A DNA stretch of 8,660 bases, from positions 1 through 8,660 of the forward strand of contig JAEZSD010000093.1 in NCBI GenBank assembly GCA_023422095.1, in the 5' to 3' direction. The notes under the pieces were generated by a model that saw nothing but the letters and a program-made list of their open reading frames with translations, was not told where the DNA came from and ran no database searches. Origin of the DNA: Bacillota bacterium. Its GTDB lineage: Bacteria; Bacillota_I; Bacilli_A; RFN20; CAG-826. Shown piece after piece: positions 1-6,600 of the stretch (position 1 is its first letter; each line of letters starts with the position of its first letter). Made by a program: the position numbers and the translations under genes.

Positions 1-147
1 ATGGCGGCGTGGTCTTCCATCACTCCTGCTGTTCTAGCCCTTATCCTCGGATTTGTGTTACCGGCTTACGCAATTATGTACTTCATTGTCTTATTGGGCA
101 TACGCGTGATGTGGATGTCGATGAAGCAATTAAGACCTCAATACTAA
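1..147 (+). CDS. C-terminal part of a membrane protein (partial, family unknown)
   Basis: An open frame runs from the first base of the window to a TAA at 145-147 and encodes 48 residues. It opens with an ATG, but no upstream sequence is visible, so this Met may be internal to a longer gene. Residues about 8-40 are almost wholly hydrophobic (Ala, Leu, Ile, Val, Phe, Gly). They fit one long or two short membrane segments with a Pro near the middle, followed by a short basic tail (MKQLRPQY) that would be cytoplasmic under the positive-inside rule. A hairpin terminator follows seven bases after the stop, which supports this being a real gene end. I do not recognise the family. A multi-pass transporter or permease C terminus is the likeliest reading, but a free-standing small membrane protein cannot be excluded. 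Confidence 0.55.
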   Translation: MAAWSSITPAVLALILGFVLPAYAIMYFIVLLGIRVMWMSMKQLRPQY

Positions 148-153
148 AAAAAT

Positions 154-186
154 AAAGACCAATTAGGAGTTCCTGAATTGGTCTTT
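154..186. terminator. Bidirectional rho-independent terminator between convergent genes
   Basis: A perfect 11-bp inverted repeat, AAAGACCAATT (154-164) and AATTGGTCTTT (176-186), encloses an 11-base loop. The loop can pair further through AGG/CCT. T runs follow on both strands: T184-T189 on the + strand and the complement of A147-A152 on the - strand. It therefore serves both the + gene ending at 147 and the - operon ending at 188. On the minus strand the stem starts one base after the stop codon of the 113-residue gene. Confidence 0.9.
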
Positions 187-187
187 T

Positions 188-529
188 TTAATCCCCATAA
201 TCGCTTCCGCGCGACTTATCTTCAACGAATATATGAAGAGGGTCAGTGATATCAGTAATTTCTAGATAGATAGCACCTTCAGCTTCCGTAGGAGATGATT
301 CAAAGTCCCCAGTAAAAACAACTAAACGGTTCTTTTTTACGACATTTTCCATCTGTTTCAAAATGAGAGGAAATTCATTGGGATACCGCTGCTTGAAACC
401 CAATAATTGGGTGTAAAAAACAGGTTCGATATAAAAGAGGGATCCATCTTCATATGCAAAAAGAGTGGAAAAGTGATTTCGTTTATCTTCCACGATTTTA
501 AGATGAGAAAATTCTGGATAGTTTATCAT
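188..529 (-). CDS. Hypothetical protein, 113 aa, last gene of the gdpP operon
   Basis: I do not recognise the family. The protein is small, soluble-looking and acidic, with no signal peptide, no membrane segment and no Cys or Trp. It is rich in aromatic residues (FYIEPVFYTQLLGF at about 31-44) and has an alternating hydrophobic stretch (IYLEITDITDPLHIFVED, about 87-104) that suggests beta strands. The tail is charged and Gly-rich (SRGSDYGD). The ATG overlaps the rlmH stop as ATGA (526-529) and only a weak GAG-type ribosome binding site precedes it, so translation is probably coupled to rlmH. The stop lies directly against the operon terminator. Its reality is supported by the tight coupling, by filling the space exactly between rlmH and the terminator, and by a plausible protein composition. 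Its function is unknown. Operon position hints at, but does not show, a housekeeping role. Confidence 0.8.
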   Translation of the reverse strand: MINYPEFSHLKIVEDKRNHFSTLFAYEDGSLFYIEPVFYTQLLGFKQRYPNEFPLILKQMENVVKKNRLVVFTGDFESSPTEAEGAIYLEITDITDPLHIFVEDKSRGSDYGD

Positions 530-1005
530 TTATGATAGATCTCGTTTCGATTAATTTTAAAGGCGCGATATAGTTGTTCAAGCAAGATGAGCCTTGTCAT
601 CTGGTGAAGGAATGTCATATTTGATAAAGAAATAGAGAGGTTTCCGCGATTTTTAAGTTCGGTGCTTAATCCATAAGAACCACCTATTATAAAACTGACT
701 GATGCTCCACCATCTTGAAGAGATTTAGATAAGAGAGTAGCGAATTCGGGGCTGGTATATTGCTTTTGATTCAAATCAAGATTGATAACAAAATCATTGT
801 CTTTCAAATATTTAAGAATCTTTTGTCCTTCTTTTTGCTTGGCTATTTCTATTTCACTAGCAGAAGCTTTTTCGCTCACGGCTTCATCCATTACTTCAAT
901 GATTTCCACAGTGGCGTAGGGCTTTAATCTTTTAAGATATTCGGCGATGCCGTCTTGGAGATATTTTTCCTTTATTTTCCCAATCGTCAGTATGCGTATT
1001 TTCAT
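526..1005 (-). CDS. rlmH: 23S rRNA (pseudouridine1915-N3)-methyltransferase RlmH
   Basis: RlmH is a SPOUT-class methyltransferase. It uses S-adenosylmethionine to methylate N3 of pseudouridine 1915 in helix 69 of 23S rRNA, acting late on assembled 70S ribosomes. The 159-residue length matches the family. Visible hallmarks are the N terminus MKIRILTIGKIKEKY, the SAM-binding knot loop IIGGSYGLS (about 106-114), the segment TFLHQMTRLILLEQLYRAFKI (about 131-151) and the characteristic C-terminal YHK. A strong AGGAGG sits eight bases before the ATG, inside the end of walJ. The start overlaps the walJ TGA as ATGA, and the stop overlaps the next gene the same way, so three genes are translationally linked. 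Nothing looks broken. Identification is firm. Confidence 0.97.
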   Translation of the reverse strand: MKIRILTIGKIKEKYLQDGIAEYLKRLKPYATVEIIEVMDEAVSEKASASEIEIAKQKEGQKILKYLKDNDFVINLDLNQKQYTSPEFATLLSKSLQDGGASVSFIIGGSYGLSTELKNRGNLSISLSNMTFLHQMTRLILLEQLYRAFKINRNEIYHK

Positions 1006-1751
1006 GCTTTAAGCCCTCCTAGAAGGCTGCGATTTTGATTGGCGCATGAGACTTGATATTTATCAATATCGAGCCCAAAATGGCGGAATATTGAAATATA
1101 GGCGGCTAAAGCAAGCTCGGGTGTGTTTGCTTCTTCGGATAAATGGGCTAAGACAATTTCTTTGGTGTCTGGACCAATAATCTCACAAGTCGCAATCGCT
1201 GAATCTTCGTTGCACAAATGACCATGGCTGGATAAGATGCGAGCTTTTAAATCGTATGTTCTTTCAGTATGAAGAAGCATTTGAATATCGTGATTAGATT
1301 CAATAATTAAATAGTTGGGATTCTTGGCGTATTCAAGTGATTCAGGGCAAAATACACCGGTGTCAGTGATATACACTAATTTTTCATTACCACTTTGTAA
1401 AACAAAGCCGCATGGATTAACTGCGTCATGACTGGTTTTTATTGCGGTGATAGTAATATCTCCAATAACAAAAGGTTCGTATAGTTGAATGACATTACTT
1501 AAGGAGGTCGGCAGTGTTCCTTCCAAAGCGTACATGATTTTAGGAGAAAGGAATTGAATTCCTTTAATGTGATCGGTGTGGTTGTGAGTGAAAACAGCTG
1601 CTGTTATATCTTTAATGTTCAAGCCAACTTCCTCGAGCCCTTCATTCAAGCGAGACAAAGAAATCCCCATATCGATGAGAATAACTGTTTCGTGATGAAT
1701 AACAAGGGTAGCGTTACCCTTTGAACCGCTGGATATAATATTAAAGTACAT
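1002..1751 (-). CDS. walJ: WalJ/YycJ-type metallo-beta-lactamase-fold nuclease
   Basis: The protein has 249 residues and belongs to the metallo-beta-lactamase hydrolase family called YycJ or WalJ in Bacillus, where exonuclease activity and a role in DNA repair have been reported. The N terminus carries the typical ISSGSKGNATLV (about 6-17). The metal-binding HxHxDH motif is intact as THNHTDHIKG (H56, H58, D60, H61). Further likely ligands are the His in TSHD (about 108), Asp130 in ITDTG and the His in LAHLSEE (about 203). SSHGHLCNEDSA (about 174-185) matches the family's GHLxNEDAA region. The gene starts nine bases after the dnaB stop without any clear Shine-Dalgarno sequence, so it probably depends on reinitiation after dnaB. 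It overlaps rlmH by ATGA. The WalRK two-component genes that usually accompany walJ are not in this window. The fold is certain; the exact substrate is inferred from the family. Confidence 0.92.
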   Translation of the reverse strand: MYFNIISSGSKGNATLVIHHETVILIDMGISLSRLNEGLEEVGLNIKDITAAVFTHNHTDHIKGIQFLSPKIMYALEGTLPTSLSNVIQLYEPFVIGDITITAIKTSHDAVNPCGFVLQSGNEKLVYITDTGVFCPESLEYAKNPNYLIIESNHDIQMLLHTERTYDLKARILSSHGHLCNEDSAIATCEIIGPDTKEIVLAHLSEEANTPELALAAYISIFRHFGLDIDKYQVSCANQNRSLLGGLKA

Positions 1752-1760
1752 AAGATAAAG

Positions 1761-3263
1761 TTAGTCGATATCGCTACTGCTCAGAGTGCGCATTTGGTTC
1801 TCCCATTCAGGAGTGGGAGCTTCAAAACGCCCAAAACTCTTGAAGAAGAATAATCCAGCGATGCCAGTTTGACCATTTCGGTTCTTTGCGATATTGACTT
1901 CCACGTAGGAAGCATTCCCAGGAATGGATTCGTTCATCTGTTTTAATTGAGCCGCTTTGGTGGCTTCAAATTTCTCTGAATAAGACATGTCTTTCAGTTG
2001 CTTATTGGCGGTACGAGTACTCTCTTTTTTATATTGACTGTAATAGTCTTCACGATATAAAAGCATGACCACGTCAGCATCTTGTTCAATAGAACCTGAA
2101 TCTCTTAAGTCAGAAATCATCGGTCGTTTATTATCGCGTTTTTCGACTTCACGAGACAACTGAGAAACAGCGACGACAGGGATTTTTAAGTCTTTCGCTA
2201 AGGCTTTTAAGGTAAGAGATATTTTGCGAACTTCTTCTTGTCTCGAATCGGGGTTTCGAGATTTTTCACCCGTTGTAACAAGGCCGAGATAGTCGACAAT
2301 AATCATACCTAGATTAGGATATTTTGCTTGTAATTGACGGGATTTAGCGACGATGTCCATCAAGCGGATTCCTGATGAATCATCAATAAAAATAGGGACA
2401 GTTGAAACTTCACGGATCGCGTTAGAAAGTTCCGCTCGATCAACTGCGTTTAGAACACCGGTATTTATTTTATCCAAAGGAATACTAGCAGCAGAGGCGA
2501 CGAGACGCTTGACCAATAATTCACTCGACATTTCTAAAGAAAAAATGGCGACTGGTACGTTTGCGCGAGTAGCGGCCTTATATGCAAAGTTAAGAGCAAG
2601 AGCGGTCTTCCCCACAGAAGGGCGAGCAGCAATAATCGTCAGTTCACCTTTTTGGAAGCCAGCCGTATATTTATTGACATTGGGGTAACCCGATGTTAAA
2701 CCAGTCACTCCATCTTCATAATTTCCATGCTGAGCATTGATATTCATCTGGACTGCTTTAGTAATCTCTTCCATGTTTTTGAAGGTTGAAACTCTTCTCT
2801 TTTCGGTTGAATCTTTGAATTTTTGTTCACTATTAGCGATGAAATCGTTGATGTTTTCAATTTCGGAATTGAGATAATCGTGATCGATATCGCGAATCGT
2901 CGTCAACATATGACGAAGCACTGATTGATCTTTGACAATTGAGATATAGAAATCGAGACTAGAGATTGCCACCATCGAATCTGAACATTGTTGAAGGTAT
3001 TCCACTCCACCAATCTCATCGAGACATTTGAGATTAACTAATTCTTCAGTGACCGTTAGGACGTCGACCGTTACTTTTCTTTCCGCTAAGGTTTTTAAAA
3101 CGCGAAACAAAGTTTGGTTTCGCGCTTCAGCAAAATCATCGGTGTCTAGTTCGCTGATGACCGTATAAAGAGCATCACGACTCAGAAAAGCCGAGCCGAT
3201 ACAGGCTTGCTCAGCCTGAGGGTTAGAAGGCAAAAAATTGGTTGTGCTTTTTTGTGCTGCCAT
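1761..3263 (-). CDS. dnaB: Replicative DNA helicase DnaB (DnaC in Bacillus naming)
   Basis: This is the ring-shaped hexameric 5'-3' helicase that unwinds DNA at the replication fork. The N-terminal domain (about 8-150) begins with the typical PxNxxAEQAxIG pattern and is joined by a linker to the RecA-like motor domain (about 180-480). Visible motifs are Walker A ARPSVGKTA (213-221, K219, T220), the FSLEMS segment (241-246), Walker B IIVDYLGL (D324), SQLSREVEKR (367-376), SDLRDSGSIEQDADVV (384-399) and the arginine-finger region AKNRNG (R462). At 500 residues it is longer than the roughly 450 usual in Bacilli. The excess is a Lys/Glu/Gln-rich insert at about 410-450, between LLYREDYY and the arginine finger. 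GAGGAGG within the end of rplI is the ribosome binding site, and the rplI TAA abuts the ATG directly. Identity is firm; the role of the insert is unknown. Confidence 0.97.
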   Translation of the reverse strand: MAAQKSTTNFLPSNPQAEQACIGSAFLSRDALYTVISELDTDDFAEARNQTLFRVLKTLAERKVTVDVLTVTEELVNLKCLDEIGGVEYLQQCSDSMVAISSLDFYISIVKDQSVLRHMLTTIRDIDHDYLNSEIENINDFIANSEQKFKDSTEKRRVSTFKNMEEITKAVQMNINAQHGNYEDGVTGLTSGYPNVNKYTAGFQKGELTIIAARPSVGKTALALNFAYKAATRANVPVAIFSLEMSSELLVKRLVASAASIPLDKINTGVLNAVDRAELSNAIREVSTVPIFIDDSSGIRLMDIVAKSRQLQAKYPNLGMIIVDYLGLVTTGEKSRNPDSRQEEVRKISLTLKALAKDLKIPVVAVSQLSREVEKRDNKRPMISDLRDSGSIEQDADVVMLLYREDYYSQYKKESTRTANKQLKDMSYSEKFEATKAAQLKQMNESIPGNASYVEVNIAKNRNGQTGIAGLFFFKSFGRFEAPTPEWENQMRTLSSSDID

Positions 3264-3716
3264 TTACTTTCCCTCCTCTATAACATGAACGTTTACGATT
3301 CCTATGACGCCTTTATAAAGTTCAATTGAAAGTTTAAAAAAACCAAGAGAGTTAATTGGACTCTTATCGACGAATTTTCTCTTATCGATTGTTAGATGAT
3401 GAGCATTTGCCAGTTCCTCTTCAACTTTTTTCAAAGAGACATTGCCAAATAGTTTTCCGTCTTTACCACATTTCATGGGTATTTTAACGGTAATATTTTC
3501 TAATTGTTTGGCGATTTGCAAAGCAATTTCTTTCGCTTTGGCTTCATTATCGAGTATTACTTGTTTTTGGGTATCGAGTACTTCAAGGCTCTTTTTTGTC
3601 ACTTGGACAGCGAGTTTATTGGGAAGCAAAAAATTGAGAGCATATCCATCGCTTACCTCGATAGTTTGATCTTTCTTTCCCACTTTTTTGACATCTTTTA
3701 AAAGTATCACTTTCAT
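3264..3716 (-). CDS. rplI: 50S ribosomal protein L9
   Basis: The product is 150 residues, the normal length for L9, which binds 23S rRNA near the L1 stalk. The N-terminal domain starts MKVILLKDVKKVGKK and has the rRNA-binding pattern VSDGYALNFLLPNKLA (about 21-36). A long helix linker rich in Lys, Glu and Ala (about 40-75) follows. The C-terminal domain contains the family signature KDGKLFGNVS (about 84-93) and ends VHVIEEGK. The frame is open upstream to an ATG at 3756-3758, but I chose the start at 3714-3716. That start begins exactly at the conserved MKVILL and has AAGGAGG (3726-3732) nine bases before it. The upstream ATG lies inside gdpP with no Shine-Dalgarno. The gene begins four bases after the gdpP stop and its own stop abuts the dnaB ATG. 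Confidence 0.97.
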   Translation of the reverse strand: MKVILLKDVKKVGKKDQTIEVSDGYALNFLLPNKLAVQVTKKSLEVLDTQKQVILDNEAKAKEIALQIAKQLENITVKIPMKCGKDGKLFGNVSLKKVEEELANAHHLTIDKRKFVDKSPINSLGFFKLSIELYKGVIGIVNVHVIEEGK

Positions 3717-3732
3717 TCCACTAATCCTCCTT
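3717..3732 (-). promoter_or_regulatory. Ribosome binding site that fixes the rplI start
   Basis: AAGGAGG (minus strand, 3726-3732) lies nine bases before the ATG at 3714-3716 and also encodes part of the last residues of GdpP (Lys-Glu-Asp, then TAG). It rules out the longer reading of L9 from 3758, which has no such site. Confidence 0.85.
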
Positions 3733-5760
3733 GTTGACTCTAGACTTTTTAGCATCATTTGTCGCTTCAGTTAAATTTGCATCTAAGACATTGAGTAAAG
3801 CTGTTTTAACTTCGTTAATCGAAGAACTATCAAATGCGACAGCAGCGCTACTAAAGTGTCCGCCGCCGCCGAGTTTTTCGGCGATGATTTGAACATTAAT
3901 CGTACCATCGCTTCGCGCTGAAATTCTTATATCTCGATTACCGGTTTTTCCAACGATAAAAGCGGCGTGAATGCCTTTAAAGGTTAAGCATTCGTTGGCA
4001 GCTTTAGCAAATGTGGTTTGGTCGAATACTTTATCTTCACCAGCAGCGGCTACGACCACTCCGTAGAATGGATGTTCGAGATTATCGATAATATCAGTGA
4101 CAGCTTTATGTTCTTCAAAATCATCTTTTAGGAAGTCGTAAGCTAAGGAATTATCTGCTCCGTATTCTTTTAGAATAGTGGCGGCTTCAAAAGTTCTCAA
4201 GCCAGTACTCTTGCTCTTAAAGTAGGAAGAATCGAGGAAAATACCGGAGAGCATAATCGTGGCATATATCGGGTTGATTTCAATTCGTGGGTTGATTGAA
4301 GAGAAGCGAATAAATTCAGCAACTAATTCACAGGTTGAAGAAGCTGCGGCATCAATATGGTTAAAGACAGGATTTTCAATGTAATCTTCAGCCCGGCGAT
4401 GATGATCAATAACCACAACTTTAGAACATTTTTCAAGTAACTTTGGTGCCATAACCATTGAGGGAATATGGACATCGACCACGATAAGCAAGGTATCAGC
4501 AGAAACCTTGTAAAGGGCTTCGTTCGTATTGATGATTAGTTCATCCAATTCGTTTTTTCCAAAGGAAGTGGTAATAGTCGATCGGGCTTTTGTTTCAGTA
4601 TTTTTTAAATCCGCAACAATAATTGATGGTTTTTCTAATCGGTCACAAATTGATTTGATACCAAGGCAGGCACCAAATGCATCCATGTCCATTTCAGTAT
4701 GGCCCATGATTAAAACATTAGATGAGTTCTTTATTAAACTAATAAGGGAATCTGCTAGGACTCTAACCTTAACGCGGTTGCGTTTTTCTTGAGCTTCCGT
4801 TTTTCCACCATAAAATTCCATTTCACTGCCAAATACGCTAACGACAACTTGGTCTCCTCCACGAGACATAGCAATATCTAAGGCGGCATTAGCTAATTCA
4901 TTTAGTTTAATAACATCGGGAAAGTCCCGAGCTAAGCCAATTGAAAGTGTAAGGGGTATTTCTTCTTTAGAAGAGACTTGACGAACTTTATCAATAATTG
5001 AAAAGTGATCTTCCTTCATCTTTGAAAAACTATCAAAGTTACAAAGCATTGAATAGTTATCGTTTTTTACTCTTCTAAGCAATATTCCGTATTCCTTCGC
5101 GTAGTTAAATATGACGTTTTTCACTTTAGTGACAATATCATTGAAGTCGTCCTCACCACGAACAACATCATCATAGTTATCGATCGCGAGAATGCCAACG
5201 ACAGGGGCTTGTTCCTTCGAATAGGAAAACACTGATTCAAAGTCGGTGATATCTTTAAATATCCAAAGTCCTGCTTCTTGAAGATACTTAGTTTCATAGT
5301 TACGGGAGTTGATGACAATTTTTACGGTCGAATCAGGATTATCGTTTTCCTTTAAAGGAAGCAGATCACTATGCCAAGCAAAAATGTTGGTATCGATAAT
5401 ATCAATATGGCGATCTTTGAACAAATCGTTTGTCCAGATGACGATATCTTTGTCGTTTGTAACCGCTAAGCCAATCATCGCAAAGTTATACGCTTCTTGA
5501 ACGTCACTTCCGATGACTTCAGCGGCATGAAGATCCGTTTTTTGGCGAAGAGAGGAGATGCGCAAGGAAAAAATCCACACAAATAAAGAGTCAATAAATA
5601 CTAGGATTGTAGCAGAAAGAACAATAATAATAGGGGTGACATAAGTGGTAATTGAGAAAAAGTTATTAAAATAAAGGACACAAAATGTGGCAATAATTAC
5701 CAATTGAATGATAATTAAAATGAACGACCAGATTTTAATATTTTTGATTGTTTTGCCCAT
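3721..5760 (-). CDS. gdpP: Cyclic-di-AMP phosphodiesterase GdpP (membrane-bound DHH/DHHA1)
   Basis: GdpP hydrolyses the second messenger c-di-AMP to 5'-pApA, which affects potassium and osmolyte balance and cell-wall stress responses. The protein has 679 residues; relatives have about 655-660. In order it shows two membrane segments (about 11-31 and 41-65), a degenerate PAS-like domain (about 84-145) and a degenerate GGDEF domain (about 180-310, with VKNDNY in place of the active motif). Then come the DHH domain (about 345-520) and the DHHA1 domain (about 555-650). The metal ligands look complete: HTEMDMD (H354, D358, D360), D429 in VVDVH, IDHH (452-454) and D510 in GIFLDSS. The substrate-binding GGGGH is at 631-635. 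AGGAG (5768-5772) precedes the start. The gene heads the operon and its last codons carry the ribosome binding site for rplI. Intact catalytic residues imply an active enzyme. Confidence 0.96.
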   Translation of the reverse strand: MGKTIKNIKIWSFILIIIQLVIIATFCVLYFNNFFSITTYVTPIIIVLSATILVFIDSLFVWIFSLRISSLRQKTDLHAAEVIGSDVQEAYNFAMIGLAVTNDKDIVIWTNDLFKDRHIDIIDTNIFAWHSDLLPLKENDNPDSTVKIVINSRNYETKYLQEAGLWIFKDITDFESVFSYSKEQAPVVGILAIDNYDDVVRGEDDFNDIVTKVKNVIFNYAKEYGILLRRVKNDNYSMLCNFDSFSKMKEDHFSIIDKVRQVSSKEEIPLTLSIGLARDFPDVIKLNELANAALDIAMSRGGDQVVVSVFGSEMEFYGGKTEAQEKRNRVKVRVLADSLISLIKNSSNVLIMGHTEMDMDAFGACLGIKSICDRLEKPSIIVADLKNTETKARSTITTSFGKNELDELIINTNEALYKVSADTLLIVVDVHIPSMVMAPKLLEKCSKVVVIDHHRRAEDYIENPVFNHIDAAASSTCELVAEFIRFSSINPRIEINPIYATIMLSGIFLDSSYFKSKSTGLRTFEAATILKEYGADNSLAYDFLKDDFEEHKAVTDIIDNLEHPFYGVVVAAAGEDKVFDQTTFAKAANECLTFKGIHAAFIVGKTGNRDIRISARSDGTINVQIIAEKLGGGGHFSSAAVAFDSSSINEVKTALLNVLDANLTEATNDAKKSRVNKED

Positions 5761-5787
5761 AGAGTAACTCCTGTGCCTATATTATAT

Positions 5788-5815
5788 ATAATATTGTCAT
5801 TTTTATTAAATACAA
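5788..5815 (-). promoter_or_regulatory. Candidate sigma-A promoter of the gdpP operon
   Basis: On the minus strand, TTGTAT (5810-5815) and TATTAT (5788-5793) are separated by 16 bases. An alternative -10, TATAAT, lies at 5781-5786 but has a poor -35 (TTAATA). The region is very AT-rich, so the exact element is uncertain. A promoter somewhere in this 90-base gap is expected because a strong terminator lies just upstream. Confidence 0.5.
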
Positions 5816-5841
5816 TTTACGAAATGCGAATAATTGTATTT
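5808..5841. repeat. Perfect 10-bp inverted repeat upstream of gdpP
   Basis: AAATACAATT (5808-5817) and AATTGTATTT (5832-5841) are exact reverse complements separated by 14 bases. The centres of the arms are 24 bp apart, just over two helical turns. The proximal arm overlaps the candidate -35 element of gdpP. This suits a regulator binding two half-sites, or an RNA hairpin if transcription starts further upstream. No known operator is recognised. Confidence 0.6.
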
Positions 5842-5851
5842 CGGAAACAAT

Positions 5852-5882
5852 AAAAAAGACCATCTAGTTAATGGTCTTTTTT
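5852..5882 (-). terminator. Rho-independent terminator of rpsF-ssb-rpsR
   Basis: A perfect 12-bp stem, AAAAAAGACCAT (5852-5863) with ATGGTCTTTTTT (5871-5882), has a 7-base loop. On the minus strand the stem ends in a T run, 28 bases after the rpsR stop. It separates the ribosomal-protein operon from gdpP. Being A/T-flanked on both sides, it could work in either direction, but no + strand gene needs it. Confidence 0.92.
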
Positions 5883-5910
5883 GATACTTATTTACGCGTT
5901 AAACAAGTGA

Positions 5911-6138
5911 CTAGTCTTCAACGTATGGAAGAAGAGCCATGAGACGAGCGTTCTTAATAGCTTTAGCTAACTCTCTCTGGTGTTTAGCACAAGTTCCAGT
6001 TGCTCTGCGTGGAGAAATCTTTCCATTTGGAGTAACCATAGTTTTTAGTAATTCCACATCTTTATAATCAATAAATTCGCTCTTTGATTTACAGAACAAA
6101 CATACTTTTTTGTGTGGTCTAACCTTTTTGAATGCCAT
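5911..6138 (-). CDS. rpsR: 30S ribosomal protein S18, zinc-binding (C+) form
   Basis: The 75-residue protein binds 16S rRNA as a heterodimer with S6 on the platform of the small subunit. IDYKDVELLKTMV (about 23-35), GKISPRRATGTCAKHQRELAKAIKNARLMALLPYV (39-73, the diagnostic S18 core) and the ending LLPYVED confirm identity. Four putative zinc ligands are present: C13 and C16 in CLFC, C50 and H53 in TCAKH. E. coli and B. subtilis S18, as I recall them, lack this full set, whereas the mycobacterial C+ form has it. A ribosome binding site, AAAGGAA (6146-6152), lies seven bases before the ATG. The gene closes the rpsF-ssb-rpsR operon, 18 bases after ssb, and a terminator follows. Confidence 0.97.
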   Translation of the reverse strand: MAFKKVRPHKKVCLFCKSKSEFIDYKDVELLKTMVTPNGKISPRRATGTCAKHQRELAKAIKNARLMALLPYVED

Positions 6139-6156
6139 TTTAATATTCCTTTCTTA

Positions 6157-6585
6157 TTAGAATGGAAGGTCATCGTCTGGCAAGTCTAATGAATCGAGAT
6201 TCTTTCCTTCATTTTCAATTGGGGATACACCACCAATTACATCGCCATTTTCAACTGCCATAGCAGCTTTTGGCTCAAGAAATTGAACGGAATCACAAAC
6301 TACTTCAAGGACACTAGCTTTAGTGCCATCTTGGCGTTGATATGAACGTTGACTTAGACGGCCTTCGACACCTACCAATGAACCTTTTCTGGTGAATTTG
6401 CTCATACTATCAGCCGATTGGCTGAATGCGACGGCAGGAATGAAACTGGCGGATTTTGTTCCGTCAGGATTTTTCATCCGATTGTCAACCGCAATGGTGA
6501 ATGAACAAACAGAATTACCGGAATTGGTCTTTTTGAGCTCAGGATCGCGGGTTAAGCGACCTACAAGAACTACACGATTAATCAT
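6157..6585 (-). CDS. ssb: Single-stranded DNA-binding protein SSB
   Basis: SSB coats single-stranded DNA during replication, repair and recombination, and recruits partner proteins through its acidic tip. The protein has 142 residues. The OB fold (about 1-105) starts MINRVVLVGRLTRDPELK, the standard bacterial pattern, and contains FTIAVDN (29-35), the GSLVGVEGRLSQRSYQ segment (68-83) and SVQFLEP (99-105). A short linker of about 30 residues, without the long Gly/Gln-rich tract of many SSBs, leads to the conserved tip DDDLPF. A strong AAGGAGG lies about ten bases before the ATG, overlapping the rpsF stop. Its place between rpsF and rpsR is the classical arrangement in Gram-positives and many other bacteria, linking SSB supply to ribosome synthesis. 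Confidence 0.97.
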   Translation of the reverse strand: MINRVVLVGRLTRDPELKKTNSGNSVCSFTIAVDNRMKNPDGTKSASFIPAVAFSQSADSMSKFTRKGSLVGVEGRLSQRSYQRQDGTKASVLEVVCDSVQFLEPKAAMAVENGDVIGGVSPIENEGKNLDSLDLPDDDLPF

Positions 6586-6600
6586 AAATGATTATCCTCC

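Noticed and set aside
2353..2688. Open frame of 111 codons on the + strand
   Set aside because: It lies wholly inside dnaB on the opposite strand, has no ribosome binding site, and its protein looks like an antisense reading of the conserved helicase domain.
3442..3701. Two overlapping + strand open frames
   Set aside because: Both are antisense to rplI, which is certain; they have low-complexity Phe/Ser/Leu composition and no start signals.
3717..3758. N-terminal extension of L9 by 14 residues
   Set aside because: The upstream ATG has no Shine-Dalgarno and lies within gdpP; L9 proteins start at MKVILL, where a strong site exists.
4529..5500. Several short open frames on both strands within gdpP
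   Set aside because: GdpP is intact and recognised across the whole region; these are out-of-frame readings.
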